A DNA stretch of 64,000 nt. It comes from Leptidea sinapis. Its lineage: Eukaryota > Arthropoda > Insecta > Lepidoptera > Pieridae. Shown here piece by piece: positions 1 through 10,689 of the stretch. The position numbers and the translations under genes are program-made. Within the stretch, counting starts at the first letter, position 1; each line of letters opens with the position of its first letter. The notes under the pieces are model-generated. The model was not told the DNA's origin. It worked only from the letters and a program-made list of their open reading frames with translations, and made no database searches. The DNA lies in contig NC_066282.1 of assembly GCF_905404315.1 (NCBI RefSeq), forward strand, positions 7,340,501 to 7,404,500, given 5' to 3'.

Positions 1-575
1 CCCGGGGTACGTTAAATATGACGTATCGCTAGGTCGAGATATCTGCGTCTCCGTAAGGAAACACAAGGCCGGCTGCGCCGTCTCAAGGTGGTGGTGGACG
101 GCGTTTAAATTGGAGTGAATTCCCCTGATATTGCAAAAGTCCACGTTGAGCGTGGAGCGGGGTGCCGTGGTGTTTCTGCCTCGTTTGTCAAGCGCGGTTC
201 TGTGCCCACCCCAGAATACGAAGGGCAGCCCGAGCGAGAGTGCTCGGGGAAGGATTCTCCGGCTCTGGTAGAGCCGGTACCCTCCTGGAGTAATATCTCT
301 TTATGGACCGCTCTCATATTTTGTTGGGGGGAGGGGGTGGGGGTAAGGGATGGCCTCCGGTTCTCGACACTAACCTATGCGAAACATAGTGGCACTAGGC
401 CGCTACTTCACGCCGGTATTCTGTGCGAGTGTGGTAATTAACCCGGACGAGTCTGGCCCGATTGTGCTGACGTCAAAAGACGGCTGCGTGACTCTCCCAC
501 TTCTAAAAAGCCCTTAGTTGCCTCTTACGACACCCATGGGCCTGGGACTCCCCTATTCTTTTTACGCCCCGGGGA
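1..575 (-). pseudogene. 5' part of a family A non-LTR retrotransposon
   Basis: This stretch matches 21080-21684 almost base for base, so it is the same end of the same LINE family: 5' untranslated region plus the start of the endonuclease ORF, read on the minus strand. A short minus frame (105-317) carries the family's proline/serine-rich leader (about 70 residues) and then stops. Just after it the text of the endonuclease start (asparagine-rich, 'LNAV'-type) is still readable in other frames. The rest of the element would lie left of base 1, outside the window. The 5' end falls about 575, where the satellite begins within a few bases. Frames are broken, so it is a relic. Family assignment is by internal comparison and is firm. 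Confidence 0.85.
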
Positions 576-582
576 AAGTACA

Positions 583-2932
583 GGGCATTTGAATCCAAGA
601 TGCCCGCCGCGCAAATCTATGATTTCAACAATATGGGTATCGTATCCAAGGTTCTCGAGGGTGCAGAGAACGAATTTGGAATCATTTTTGAAATCCAAGA
701 TGGCCGCCGCACAAAATTATGATTTCAGCAATATGGATATCGTGTCCGAGGTTCTCGAGGGTGGAGAGAACGATTGTGTGATCATTTTTGAAATCCATGA
801 TGGCTGCCGCACTTAATTATGATTTCAGCAATTTAGATATCGTGTCCGAGGTTCTCGAGGGTGCAGAGAACGATTTTGGGATCATTTTTGGAATCCAAGA
901 TAAGTTAAGTGCGGCGGCCATCATGGATTTCAAAAATGATCACAAAATCGTTCTCTGCACCCTCGAGAACCTCGGACACGATATCCATATTGCTGAAATC
1001 ATAATTATGAGCGGCAGCCATCTTTGAATTCAAAAATGATTACAGAATCGTTCTGTGCACCCTCGAGAACCTCGGACACGATATCCATATTGCTGAAATC
1101 ATAATTTTGTGCAGCGGCCATCTTGGATTTCAAAAATGATCACAAAATCGTTATCTGCACCCTCGAGAACCTCGGACACGATATCCATATTGCTGAAATC
1201 ATAATTTTGTGTGGCGGCCATCTTGGATTTCAAAAATGATCCCAAAATCGTTCTCTACACCCTCGAGAACCTCGGACACGATATCCATATTGCTGAAATC
1301 ATAATTATGAGCGGCGGCCATCTTGGATTTCAAAAATGATCATAAAATCGTTATCTGCATCCTCGAGAACCTCGGACACGATATCCATATTGCTGAAATC
1401 ATAATTTTGTGTAGCGGCCATCTTGGATTTCAAAAATGATCCCAAAATCGTTCTCTACACCCTCGAGAACCTCGGACACGATATCCATATTGCTGAAATC
1501 ATAATTATGAGCGGCGGCCATCTTGGATTTCAAAAATGATCACAAAATCGTTATCTGCACCCTCGAGAACCTCGGACACGATATCCATATTGCTGAAATC
1601 ATAATTATGAGCGGCGGCCATCTTGGATTTCAAAAATGATCATAAAATCGTTATCTGCATCCTCGAGAACCTCGGACACGATATCCATATTGCTGAAATC
1701 ATAATTTTGTGTTGCGGCCATCTTGGATTTCAAAAATGATCCCAAAATCGTTCTCTACACCCTCGAGAACCTCGGACACGATATCCATATTGCTGAAATC
1801 ATAATTTTGAGCGGCGGCCATCTTGGATTTCAAAAATGATCATAAAATCGTTATCTGTATCCTCGAGAACCTCGGACACGATATCTATATTGCTGAAATC
1901 ATAATTTTGTGCGGCAGCCATCTTGGATTTCAAAAATGATCCCAAAATCGTTCTCTGCACCCTCAAGAACCTCGGACACGATATCCATATTGCTGAAATC
2001 ATAATTATGAGCGGCGGCCATCTTGGATTTCAAAAATGATCACAAAATCGTTATCTGCACCCTCGAGAACCTCGGACACGATATCCATTTTGCTGAAATC
2101 ATAATTTTGTGCGGCGGCCATCTTGGATTTCAAAAATGATCACAAAATCGTTCTCTACACCCTCGAGAATCTCGGACACGATATCCATATTGCTGAAATA
2201 ATAATTATGAGCGGCGGCCATCTTGGATTTCAAAAATGATCACAAAATCGTTATCTGCACCCTCGAGAACCTCGGACACGATATCTATATTGCTGAAATC
2301 ATAATTTTGTGCGGCGGACATCTTGGATTTCAAAAATGATCACAAAATCGTTCTCTGCACCCTCGAGAACCTCGGACACGATATCCATATTGCTGAAATC
2401 ATAATTATGAGCACCGGCCATCTTTGAATTCAAAAATGATCACAGAATCGTTCTCTGCACCCTCGAGAACCTCGGACACGATATCCATATTGCTGAAATC
2501 ATAATTTTGTGCGGCGGCTATCTTGGATTTCAAAAATGATCACAAAATCGTTCTCTGCACCCTCGAGAACCTCGGACACGATATCCATATTGCTGAAATC
2601 ATAATTTTGTGCGGCGGCTATCTTGGATTTCAAAAATGATCACAAAATCGTTCTCTGCACCCTCGAGAACCTCGGACACGATATCCATATTGCTGAAATC
2701 ATAATTATGAGCGGCGGCCATCTTTGAATTCAAAAATGATCACAGAATCGTTCTGTGCACCCTCGAGAACCTCGGACACGATATCCATATTGCTGAAATC
2801 ATAATTTTGTGCGGCGGCCATCTTGGATTTAAAAAATGATGACAAAATCGTTATCTGCACCCTCGAGAACCTCGGACACGATATCCATATTGCTGAAATC
2901 ATAATTTTGTGCGGCGGTCATCTTGGATTTAT
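583..2932. repeat. 100-bp satellite array with an internal inversion
   Basis: About 3.2 units in one orientation (583-904) are followed by 20 units in the opposite orientation. In the second block the marker 'caaaaatgat' (one variant, 'aaaaaatgat') starts at 931, 1031, 1131 and so on to 2831, exactly every 100 bases, so there is no insertion or deletion in 2 kb. Units differ only by substitutions. Most hold an XhoI-like CTCGAG core and a conserved GGCGGCCATCTTGG segment. Because 100 is not a multiple of 3 and stops are few, short frames of 65-79 residues with an 'MAAAQNYDF' motif appear by chance; I do not regard them as genes. Variants recur in pairs, suggesting a 200-bp higher-order unit. 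I do not recognise the family. Confidence 0.95.
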
Positions 2933-3542
2933 CTAACTTCCCTAAAGTACATATATACAAAAATCCCGCGTGGCATAATATTCAAAATCATATTACGTAA
3001 ATTTTATTTTAGTACTTTCCGACTTACATTTACCGATATATTTCAAAAAATACGCTGTCGCATCATCATTATTTTTTTACTATGATTCCCGCTTTGTACT
3101 TGTTTGCTAAAAATCTTACGTAATGTGAGCCCGAGAGACACGAACACAGTACCTTCCTTGACAGTGGTTACGGGCGTACTGCTGGCTTGAGCGAGCATGC
3201 AACCAAGGCGTCGCGTTTGGTTTATTACGAAAAAAGTAATATAAAATAATTCATAAAGCGTATTGATAAATCCCACAGTGAAAACTTATAAATACTAATA
3301 AACTATCGAATAAAATAAGTTTTGTCTTTATAGCTATCATAGTTTTATGATAATATAAACAATTCAAATAAAAAAGACTATTTCTCAAAAAAAAAAATCA
3401 ATCGAGATTTTTTTTCGTAATCGTGTTTTCGAAACAGCGATAATTTAGATAAAGAAATGAATATAAACATGTCAAAAAATTGGAACCGTAGTATTTGTAG
3501 ATGTATTTTAAGTAGATTTTTAAAAATGTTACTTTTTAGGCC
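2933..3542. other. AT-rich stretch, nothing recognised
   Basis: This separates the satellite from the duplicated 1.4-kb segment. A short minus frame at 3043-3276 (77 residues) has no family signature and is probably chance. There are poly(A) and poly(T) runs near 3388-3412. Confidence 0.5.
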
Positions 3543-4989
3543 TTAAGAAAGTCATTTATGTTATAGTTACCTTTACCACACAAACGTTTTTTAACAATTC
3601 TTTTGAATAACGTAATACTTTTGCTTTGAACATTTTCTGGGATCTTGATGTGAAAGCATATACATCGCCCCACAAAAGACTTACTAACTCGACTTAGCCG
3701 AAGAGTAGTAGGTATCTTGTTTATGTCTGTTACTGGTGTTAACATTATGGTTATGACAGTTTCTAGCAAATTCACTTATGTGCCTATGAACATATATTAC
3801 ATTATCAAGAATATATTGAGAAGCAACAGTCAAGATGTTAAATTCTTTGAATTTTGCTCCCAATGATTCTTTAGGTCCAAGGTTATAAATTTAGGGCGAA
3901 TAGCCCTCTTCTGCAGCACAAATTTTGAATTTTGCCAAAAACCATCTGTCTACAGCAAACTCCACCTCCGAGGCAACAAATGGCGCTAAACTACATAATG
4001 ATAACTTTGACAAATACTATCTTGACACATTTTATCTGTAGTCCCCCTGAAAACAAGATCTGGAAAGGCTTTGAAACGTCTGGTTAACTAAAATAATAAT
4101 AAAAATTTAATTTTTACTCAAAAATCTAATGTAAAAAAAAAACATAGTTACAATTACACGCCTTTAAAAAGTGTATTATTTAAATGGGTAACAATCGCGT
4201 TAATGAAAGAAAATCTTTAACTATAAATAAACAGAGCATAATAATATAAGTTTCCATTAAATAAAGACAGACATACAAAAAAAACTAAAGAGATTTTCAT
4301 ATTGCAAAAACAAACAAATCTCTCTGGAATTTAATGAGCGGTGCGATCTTATTTACTTCCTACTTGAAGAATAAACCGAGTCTCATTTAAATAATGTGAA
4401 AATAAATCGCAAGTAATGTTCTTTGGAGAGTGGGAAATAAGTACTTATCAACGTGGTATGGAACGCACGCTTCACACAAGAAAACTGTAAAGAAACAAAA
4501 AGATAAAAAATGTGTCTGACTTGGTCCCTATTGTGGTCTTCATCTTCAAGTGGTAGGGAAACAAATGGTCTTCTTCGAGGTCGTCATAAGGTGGGCCGTC
4601 AATGTACTATTAATTAAGTTACTTAAGTCCCTAAATAAAATACCAGACTTGGTCATTGGTGCAGATGGGCTTACAAAATTTATAAATAAATGTACTAAAA
4701 TTCATTAGGAGTAAATACTGATGTTTTGTTTCGGACTTAATTTTAATTTAAATATAATATTTAGATAAACTGTAATTTTACTAACATATTTAACTATTTT
4801 AATCCAAGTTGTATAATGTGGTAAGTAACTAATGAATTATGTGTAAACCTTGTAAGTTATCTGTACACTTAGATATATATTTTTTTATTTTTTGTATATA
4901 ATTTATGTATTAGTGTACAATGGTTGGGTTTCCGAATAAATAAATAAATTGCCACGGCGCTGAAATCATGTATAAGTAGGCGGGGCATA
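3543..4989. repeat. 1.4-kb duplicated segment, copy 1
   Basis: The sequence reappears in the same orientation at 9287-10681 with only scattered differences. The left quarter is a piece of LINE family E; the remaining kilobase is AT-rich non-coding DNA of unknown origin ending in AATAAATAAATAAA and a 'gcggggcatata' end shared exactly by both copies. Copy 1 has about 30 extra bases near 4589-4619. The shared right boundary suggests that the composite moved or was duplicated as a unit. Confidence 0.85.
3545..3931 (-). pseudogene. LINE family E, C-terminal fragment
   Basis: The minus frame 3536-3775 (79 residues) contains 'TTLRLSRVSKSFVGR' and 'KRLCGKG', which match the C-terminus of the larger family E copy at 22604-22885. 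This is the region after the reverse transcriptase domain, so the piece has no catalytic motif. It joins unrelated DNA at about 3931. Confidence 0.8.
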
Positions 4990-5025
4990 TAATATAATAA
5001 TAAAATAATTTAGATGGGATTACCA

Positions 5026-5312
5026 GTGGGAGGCTCCTTTGCACCAGATGCCGGCTAGATTATGGGTACCACATTGGCGTTATTTCTGCTATTACTGTGA
5101 AGCAGTAAGCATTATTGTCTTTCGGTCTGAAGGGCGCCGTAGCTAGTGAAATTACTGGGCAAATGAGACTTGACATCTTATGTCTCAAGGTGATGAGCGC
5201 AGTTGTAGTGCCGCAAATAATTTTTGGGTTTTTCAGTAAACTTGAGCGACATTGCATTGTAATGGGCAGGACGTATTAATTACCATTAGCTGAACGTTCT
5301 GCTCGTCGTTTA
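5026..5312 (+). mobile_element. SINE-like repeat, copy 1
   Basis: First of about a dozen copies in the window. The family begins near 'gtgggaggctcctttgcac', runs about 300 bp, and ends 'gctcgtctcgtcc...cataaaa'. This copy lacks the A-rich tail and is diverged at the 3' end. I see no clear RNA polymerase III A and B boxes, so SINE-like is a description, not a proven class. Confidence 0.8.
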
Positions 5313-5657
5313 GTGGCTGTGGCTTCCGGGTAAGTTATCTTATGATATTTTGTTGGGAATGCCTCGCAACTTCCTAAGCGGATGCTTACTAAACAATTTA
5401 CAAATAACAGAAATGATTAAAAAGATAATTTAAAATATCGCACATTTAAGACAAATCTGAAAATCTATATTTAGGGTGGGCGTGTATGTGTGAGTGTGTA
5501 TTTGGGCCTTTAAGTGGGTTCCATCTTTAGACTGCGTGTCCTTCTCGGGTTAGTCTGATGAGAAGACTTCCACTTCACTGTAAGTAAAATTAGTCACATT
5601 AATAGCTTTTTTTGTAAAGACGTAATGTCATTGGGTATATTTTTAGGTCACGCTTTA

Positions 5658-5996
5658 TCTATATACATAATATAAATAAAATTGGTGTGTCTGTTTGTAA
5701 TATTGAAATAACCGTATATTAAGAATATATACGGTACATACACTAAAATAATATTTTTTCAAAATTTTTGTCTGTCTGTCTGTCCGTTTGTTCCGGCTCA
5801 TCTCTGAAATGGCTGGACCGATTTTGACGAGATTTTTATTGGCAGGTAGCTGATGTAGTAAGAAGTAACTCAGCTTTCGTATATTTTAGAAAAAATCTTT
5901 TATTTTAGAAAAATAAAGTAATGCTGCAATGTCCAAGAAACGGTCTAACTCTAAAAATAATTTATATGGCAAAACAATGTTTGCCGAGTCAGCTAG
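5658..5996 (+). mobile_element. Non-autonomous Helitron-like element
   Basis: It starts with TC preceded by A, and ends with CTAG followed by T, the termini and insertion preference known for Helitrons. A short hairpin (ggcaaa...tttgcc, 5968-5985) lies 7 bases before the terminal CTAG, as the family requires. There is no Rep/helicase coding sequence in 339 bp. The same terminus ('gtcagctag') appears near 12446 and 17507-17549. Confidence 0.65.
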
Positions 5997-6180
5997 TTTT
6001 ATTACATAATTACACTGACAGACAGCCAAACTGGCGCTCAGAAAATGTAGCGCGGACGGTAATGCTGGGAGTTCTACTTTATCATTTCTTCTAGTGATCA
6101 TATCAACTGAATAAATTAAAATAATGTTAATATTATTGTGTTGCTACAATGCTGTTAAAATAATAAACTTAATTGTAAGG

Positions 6181-6531
6181 CACGGACGAGAAAAAAAATA
6201 AGGACTCAGTGTCACCTCACATAACAGTGTGGCACCAAAACAAGCCGGTAAACGTGTAAATACATAGCCCCACGCATACACTTACACTAACACAAGCCGA
6301 TCTGCTGTCATTATGAGATTTGCCATCGTCTGTGAAATATTTTAAAAATGCCGTCGTGCGTTGTGAAAAATTGTAAAAACAATACTTTAAAACTATTTGT
6401 GGATATATGATTATTTAAGGGAGAAAAAATTGTGTAACTGGTATAACCCCGTAACCGCACACACACTAGCATAAAGGTGCTTCACTTGCTAATATCACGG
6501 CGCGGAGTCCTTCTTTTTTTACTAGTCCGTG
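6181..6531 (+). mobile_element. P-element-like MITE with 8-bp target duplication
   Basis: The 351-bp element has imperfect terminal inverted repeats of about 27 bp (left 6181-6207, right about 6504-6531). It is flanked by ttgtaagg (6173-6180) and ttataagg (6532-6539), a 7/8 match. Eight-base target duplications and ends beginning CA are features of P-type DNA transposons. The interior keeps a short frame that looks like the start of a THAP domain (6348-6410), the DNA-binding domain at the N-terminus of P transposases. Together these support an internally deleted P-like element. The lack of a transposase means it would need a partner in trans. Confidence 0.7.
6348..6410 (+). pseudogene. Truncated THAP-like start within the P-like MITE
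   Basis: The 20-residue frame begins MPSCVVKNCKN and then stops. Start-proximal C-x4-C after 'MPS' is the opening of the C2CH zinc motif of THAP domains; the later cysteine, histidine and AVPTIF-type residues are absent. It is too short to fold and is probably a deletion scar of a P-type transposase gene. A chance match is possible, but its position inside an element with P-like ends argues against that. Confidence 0.55.
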
Positions 6532-6539
6532 TTATAAGG

Positions 6540-7380
6540 ATGTTAATAATTGTAGTAATATGTTATATTATATATATCTCTAAACACTAATGTTCAAAGC
6601 ACATTTGCGCCACATCTATATTGTAGGTATGTCTAACCATGGAAATCAATGACTACAATACAACAAAGTCAATCACAGCTATCTCCCAGTGATACAACAA
6701 CACAATACACTCAATCAGGCTGTAGGTAGAGATTGCTGCTATATTGGCTCTACTCATTCGCTTTTACCTTTTCAAATCGTGATCCTTAATTAATTCGTGA
6801 AATGTCTACAAAAGAACCACTAGATTGGGATCGTAAATATCCGAAGTGAGAAAATTTGTGCAGTTGGCACAGACATTGACTTTGACTATTTTATTTAGTA
6901 GCTAAATACAGTAAAAGATTTGAAAATATTTACATAGAAGGCTATTTACAAGTTTTCACAGATATTTACTAGCAAATTACAAAAAAAAATATTACTCGAT
7001 TAATACGTACAAATCGAAGATCTAATCTAGCGACATGGTAAGTAAGATTCGTTAGTTATTTAGTATAGTTATTATACATAAAAATATAATACATAAACGG
7101 ACGTGCATCTACACGCATGTGTTCAATAAAGACTGACATTTGTTGAATGCTATTTTGCTTATTCATATACTCTTCAGTCTACACTATATGTTCTATAAAT
7201 TTAGGCGTTGTTGTCGATATTATTCGAAAATTTTTTGCTGATCTGGTGTTATCTATCTCCACTATCCTCCACCTTTGACTACATTACTGCAACATCAAAT
7301 AGCTGTTTTTTTATTATATTATAATAAATGGGTTTGATTTGTGACTGAAAAATTCAGCCTGTCTTTTTTTAACACAGTAA
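6540..7380. other. AT-rich stretch, nothing recognised
   Basis: No frame of interest and no repeat that I can match elsewhere in the window. Confidence 0.5.
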
Positions 7381-7624
7381 TCGACGAGAAGAGCAGTTCG
7401 CTCAGCTGATGTTTATTGATATGCACTGCTCATTACAATTCAGTGCCGCTCAGGATTCTTGGAAAACCCAAAAATGCTTAGCGAAACTACAACTACGCTC
7501 GTCACCTTGAGACATAAGATGTTACGTCTCATTTGCCCATTAATATCACTAGCTACGGTGTCCGGTCGGTTCGGTCTGAAACCGAAATACAATAATGCTT
7601 CACTGTGCAAAGGAGCATCCCACT
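7381..7624 (-). mobile_element. SINE-like repeat, copy 2
   Basis: Reverse-complement copy of the family seen at 5026, recognisable from 'cagctgatg' through 'tgcaaaggagcatcccac'. Diverged, with a small local duplication around 7561-7577; the tail side is eroded. Confidence 0.8.
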
Positions 7625-8455
7625 GGTAAACTATTGATTATTATCTTTGTTTTACTCCCAAAACAGTTTCATAACTTTATATAAATAAAACACTCGATTT
7701 CTTTTTATATTGTATGCGAGTCAATATAAAATATAAAGAGAATGTTTTTTTTTTGTATTTCTTACTATTCTTTAAAAATTTGCAAATAATCAATTTAATC
7801 CGACGTTTTGAAGTGACGTCAAAGTGAAATTAGAAATTTAACAAAGAATTCTCCTCGATATCAATAAATGTCATCCACTTAAATCCACGTCACCTTTAAA
7901 AGTCGTCAATGTTGAATCAAAAGTTCAGCCAATGGTCAAAGTTTTAATATTATCTGCTAGAACTTTTGCGGCTTGGATTTAACTTTAAACTCACTTGAAG
8001 CTTAAGATATAAAGTTAATTAACAAATGTAGTTAAACGTAAACTATGCATTTGGTCCTTTTTTTCATTACATTTATTTATTATTAATTATAATTAAATAC
8101 ATTGTTCTTCATGCCTAATAAAAATTTACAGTCTCAGTCTCAAAACCAGAAAGAAAGAGGAACCTTTAAATTAAATTCCTCTGGATGGCTCACTACGAAA
8201 CCCTGTGCAGAGCCAACCAGTGATTGCCGTCTGCTATGTAATTTTATTTAATGTTAATAATTAATGAAACAGAACTAAGACTGACACTTAAACAATATTT
8301 ATCTAACTTTAAAGCATACCTATCTTATAATAAGAACTGTATAAAATTAATAAATAAATAAATAAAAATTAAATAATAATAGGTGAAGCAAATAGTTATG
8401 TAGATAAAGCAAATAGTTATAAACAAATATTCGTCATTAAATATATAAAGTTACA
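7625..8455. other. AT-rich stretch, nothing recognised
   Basis: Poly(T) near 7747, several AATAAA motifs near 8348-8360, and no supported gene. Confidence 0.5.
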
Positions 8456-8745
8456 TTATTTTTGAGTTAGTAATTTTCTCGGTTTCATCATAGCTAAATT
8501 GTAAAAGCCACTCTCGTACTGTAGATCTTACTTTGTAAGAAGAGAGGTCCGCTATTTTTATATTATTATTTACTTGGTTATATATTGAAGGTCCTAGAAA
8601 GCTAGCATGATTTCGACACATGACAAGATTGAACTTCGGAACACATTAAATATTTTTGAATCTAAGAGAAGGTATAGAGAAATTTTCTTTAAGGCGAAGG
8701 GCTTTTTGTGCTGGTCGATTATTAAGCAGTGTAGAAATAATTGTC
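8456..8745 (-). pseudogene. C-terminal relic of a jockey/CR1-like LINE
   Basis: Read on the minus strand, the translation has 'NNRPAQKALRLKENF', then a stop, then a segment of the type 'FLGPSIYNQVNNN' and 'VREWLLQFSYDE'. This pattern is typical of the far C-terminus of jockey/CR1-type ORF2 proteins, downstream of the RT domain. At least one stop is present. It abuts a family A tail in the opposite orientation. Confidence 0.55.
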
Positions 8746-8754
8746 GAACGGTAA

Positions 8755-8947
8755 GGACTCTTTCTTCCTTGTGCGGTGTTTCCGGGACGATACGACATGG
8801 GTACTTTCAGAAAAAGCGCGTACACCTTCCTTAAAGGACGGCAACACTCCATTAATTCCTCTGGTGTTGTAAGAGAATGTGGGCGGCGGTGATCAATTAA
8901 CACCAGGTGACCCGCACGCTCGTTCATCCTCCATTTCCATAAAAAAA
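8755..8947 (+). pseudogene. LINE family A, 3' end only
   Basis: Severely 5'-truncated copy. The last codons ('RYDMGTF', 'AYTFLKGRQ') and the 3' untranslated end with 'cataaaaaaa' match 18262-18440 in reverse complement. Such short 3' pieces are the expected product of aborted LINE reverse transcription. Confidence 0.85.
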
Positions 8948-9138
8948 GGGAACGATGGCTGGTGCATGCGTCAACTCGAACTGCTTGTCGTGCCAGGCCG
9001 ACCTCACATAGTTAATTCATTACGTCATTGTATTTGTTGGATACTCTTACCAATTATGACAGTAATCATGAAGCATACTTACACAAACAATTAATTCAAT
9101 CTCTAAAGATTAATGCATCCAATATTCGATAATTTGAC

Positions 9139-9655
9139 AGACTCAGACCTGAGAAGAATGGGCGCAACAAACTCAACGGGCTTTTTTTTTTTATCGAAAA
9201 AATATATTTACAAAGTAACATTGCACAATTAAACTTATTATTTAATAGCCTGAGGGCGATGGCTCCCTTCCCAATCTGTGGTATCATTAAGAAAGTCATT
9301 AATGTTTTTATATTACCACACAAACGTTTGCCACGTAATACTTTTGCTTTGAAAATTTTCTGGGATCTTGTTGTGAAAGCATATAACATCGCCCCACAAA
9401 AGACTTACTAACTCGACTTAGCCGAAGAGTAGTAGGTATCTTGTTTATGTCTGTTACTGGTGTTAACATTATGGTTATGACAGTTTCTAGCAAATTCACT
9501 TATGTGCCTATGAACATATATTACATTATCAAGAATATATTGAGAAGCAACAGTCAAGATGTTAAATTCTTTGAATTTTGCTCCCAATGATTCTTTAGGT
9601 CCAAGGTTATAAATTTAGCGCGAATAGCCCTCTTCTGCAGCACAAATTTTGTATT
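9139..9655 (-). pseudogene. LINE family E, 3' end and C-terminal fragment
   Basis: The minus frame 9308-9499 begins MNLLETVITIML and repeats the family C-terminus; left of it lies the 3' untranslated region ('ctcagacctgagaagaatgggcgc' type) seen also at 22485-22620. Small deletions break the frame around 9320-9335. The same E segment, but without the 3' UTR, starts copy 1 at 3543. Confidence 0.8.
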
Positions 9656-10681
9656 TTGCCAAAAACCATCTGTCTACAGCAAACTCCACCTCCGAGGCAA
9701 CAAATGGCGCTAAACTACAAAATGATAACTTTGACAAATACTATCTTGACACATTTTATCTGTAGTCCCCCTGAAAACAAGATCTGGAAAGGCTTTGAAA
9801 CGTCTGGTTAACTAAAATAATAATAAAAATGTAATTTTTACTCAAAAATCTAATGTAAAAAAAACACAGTTACAATTACACGCCTTTAAAAAGTGTATTA
9901 TTTAAATGTGTAACACTCGCGTTAATGAAAGAAAATCTTTAACTATAAATAAACAGAGCATAATATAAGTTTCCATTAAATATAGACAGACATACAAAAA
10001 AAACTAAAGAGATTTTTATATTGCAAAAACAAACAAATCTCTCTGGAATTTAATGAGCGGGGCGATCTTATTTACTTCCTACTTGAATAATAAACCGAGT
10101 CTCATTTAAATAATGTGAAAATAAATCGCAAGTAATGTTCTTTGGAGAGTGGGAAATAAGTACTTATCAACGTGGTATGGAACGCACGCTTCACACAAGA
10201 AAACTGTAAAGAAACAAAAAGATAAAAAATGTGTCCGACTTGGTCCCTATTGAGGTCTTCATCTTCAAGTGGTAGGGAAGCGAATGGTCTTCTTTGAGGT
10301 CGTCAAAGTTACTTAAGTACCTTAATAAAATACCAGACTTGGTCATTGGTGCAGATGGGCTTACAAAATTTATAAATAAATGTACTAAAATTCATTAGGA
10401 GTAAATACTGATGTTTTGTTTCGGACTTAATTTTAATTTAAATATTATATTTAGATAAACTGTAATTTTACTAACATATTTAACTATTGTAATCCAAGTT
10501 GTAATATATAATGTGGTAAGTAACTAATGAATGATGTGTAAACCTTGTAAGTTATCTGTACACTTAAATATATATTTTTTTATTTTTTGTTTTGTTTTGT
10601 ATTAGTGTACAATTGTTGGGTTTCCGAATAAATAAATAAATTGCCACAGCGCTGAAATCATGTATAAGTAGGCGGGGCATA
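9287..10681. repeat. 1.4-kb duplicated segment, copy 2
   Basis: Second copy of 3543-4989 in direct orientation, 5.7 kb downstream. The composite of E fragment plus about 1 kb of non-coding DNA ends at exactly the same base motif (gcggggcatata). It lacks about 30 bases found in copy 1 and has a changed T-rich stretch near 10590. Confidence 0.85.
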
Positions 10682-10689
10682 TAGCTCGA

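Noticed and set aside
583..2932. Several 65-79-residue frames with 'MAAAQNYDFSNMDIVSEVLE'
   Set aside because: They are translations of the satellite in changing phase. The period of 100 is not divisible by 3 and substitutions do not favour silent sites, so I see no gene.
583..2932. CRISPR-like array
   Set aside because: The repeats are contiguous 100-bp units without unique spacers, in a eukaryotic context.
8646..8927. 93-residue minus frame as one gene
   Set aside because: It fuses the antisense of a LINE A 3' end with the C-terminal relic of another LINE.
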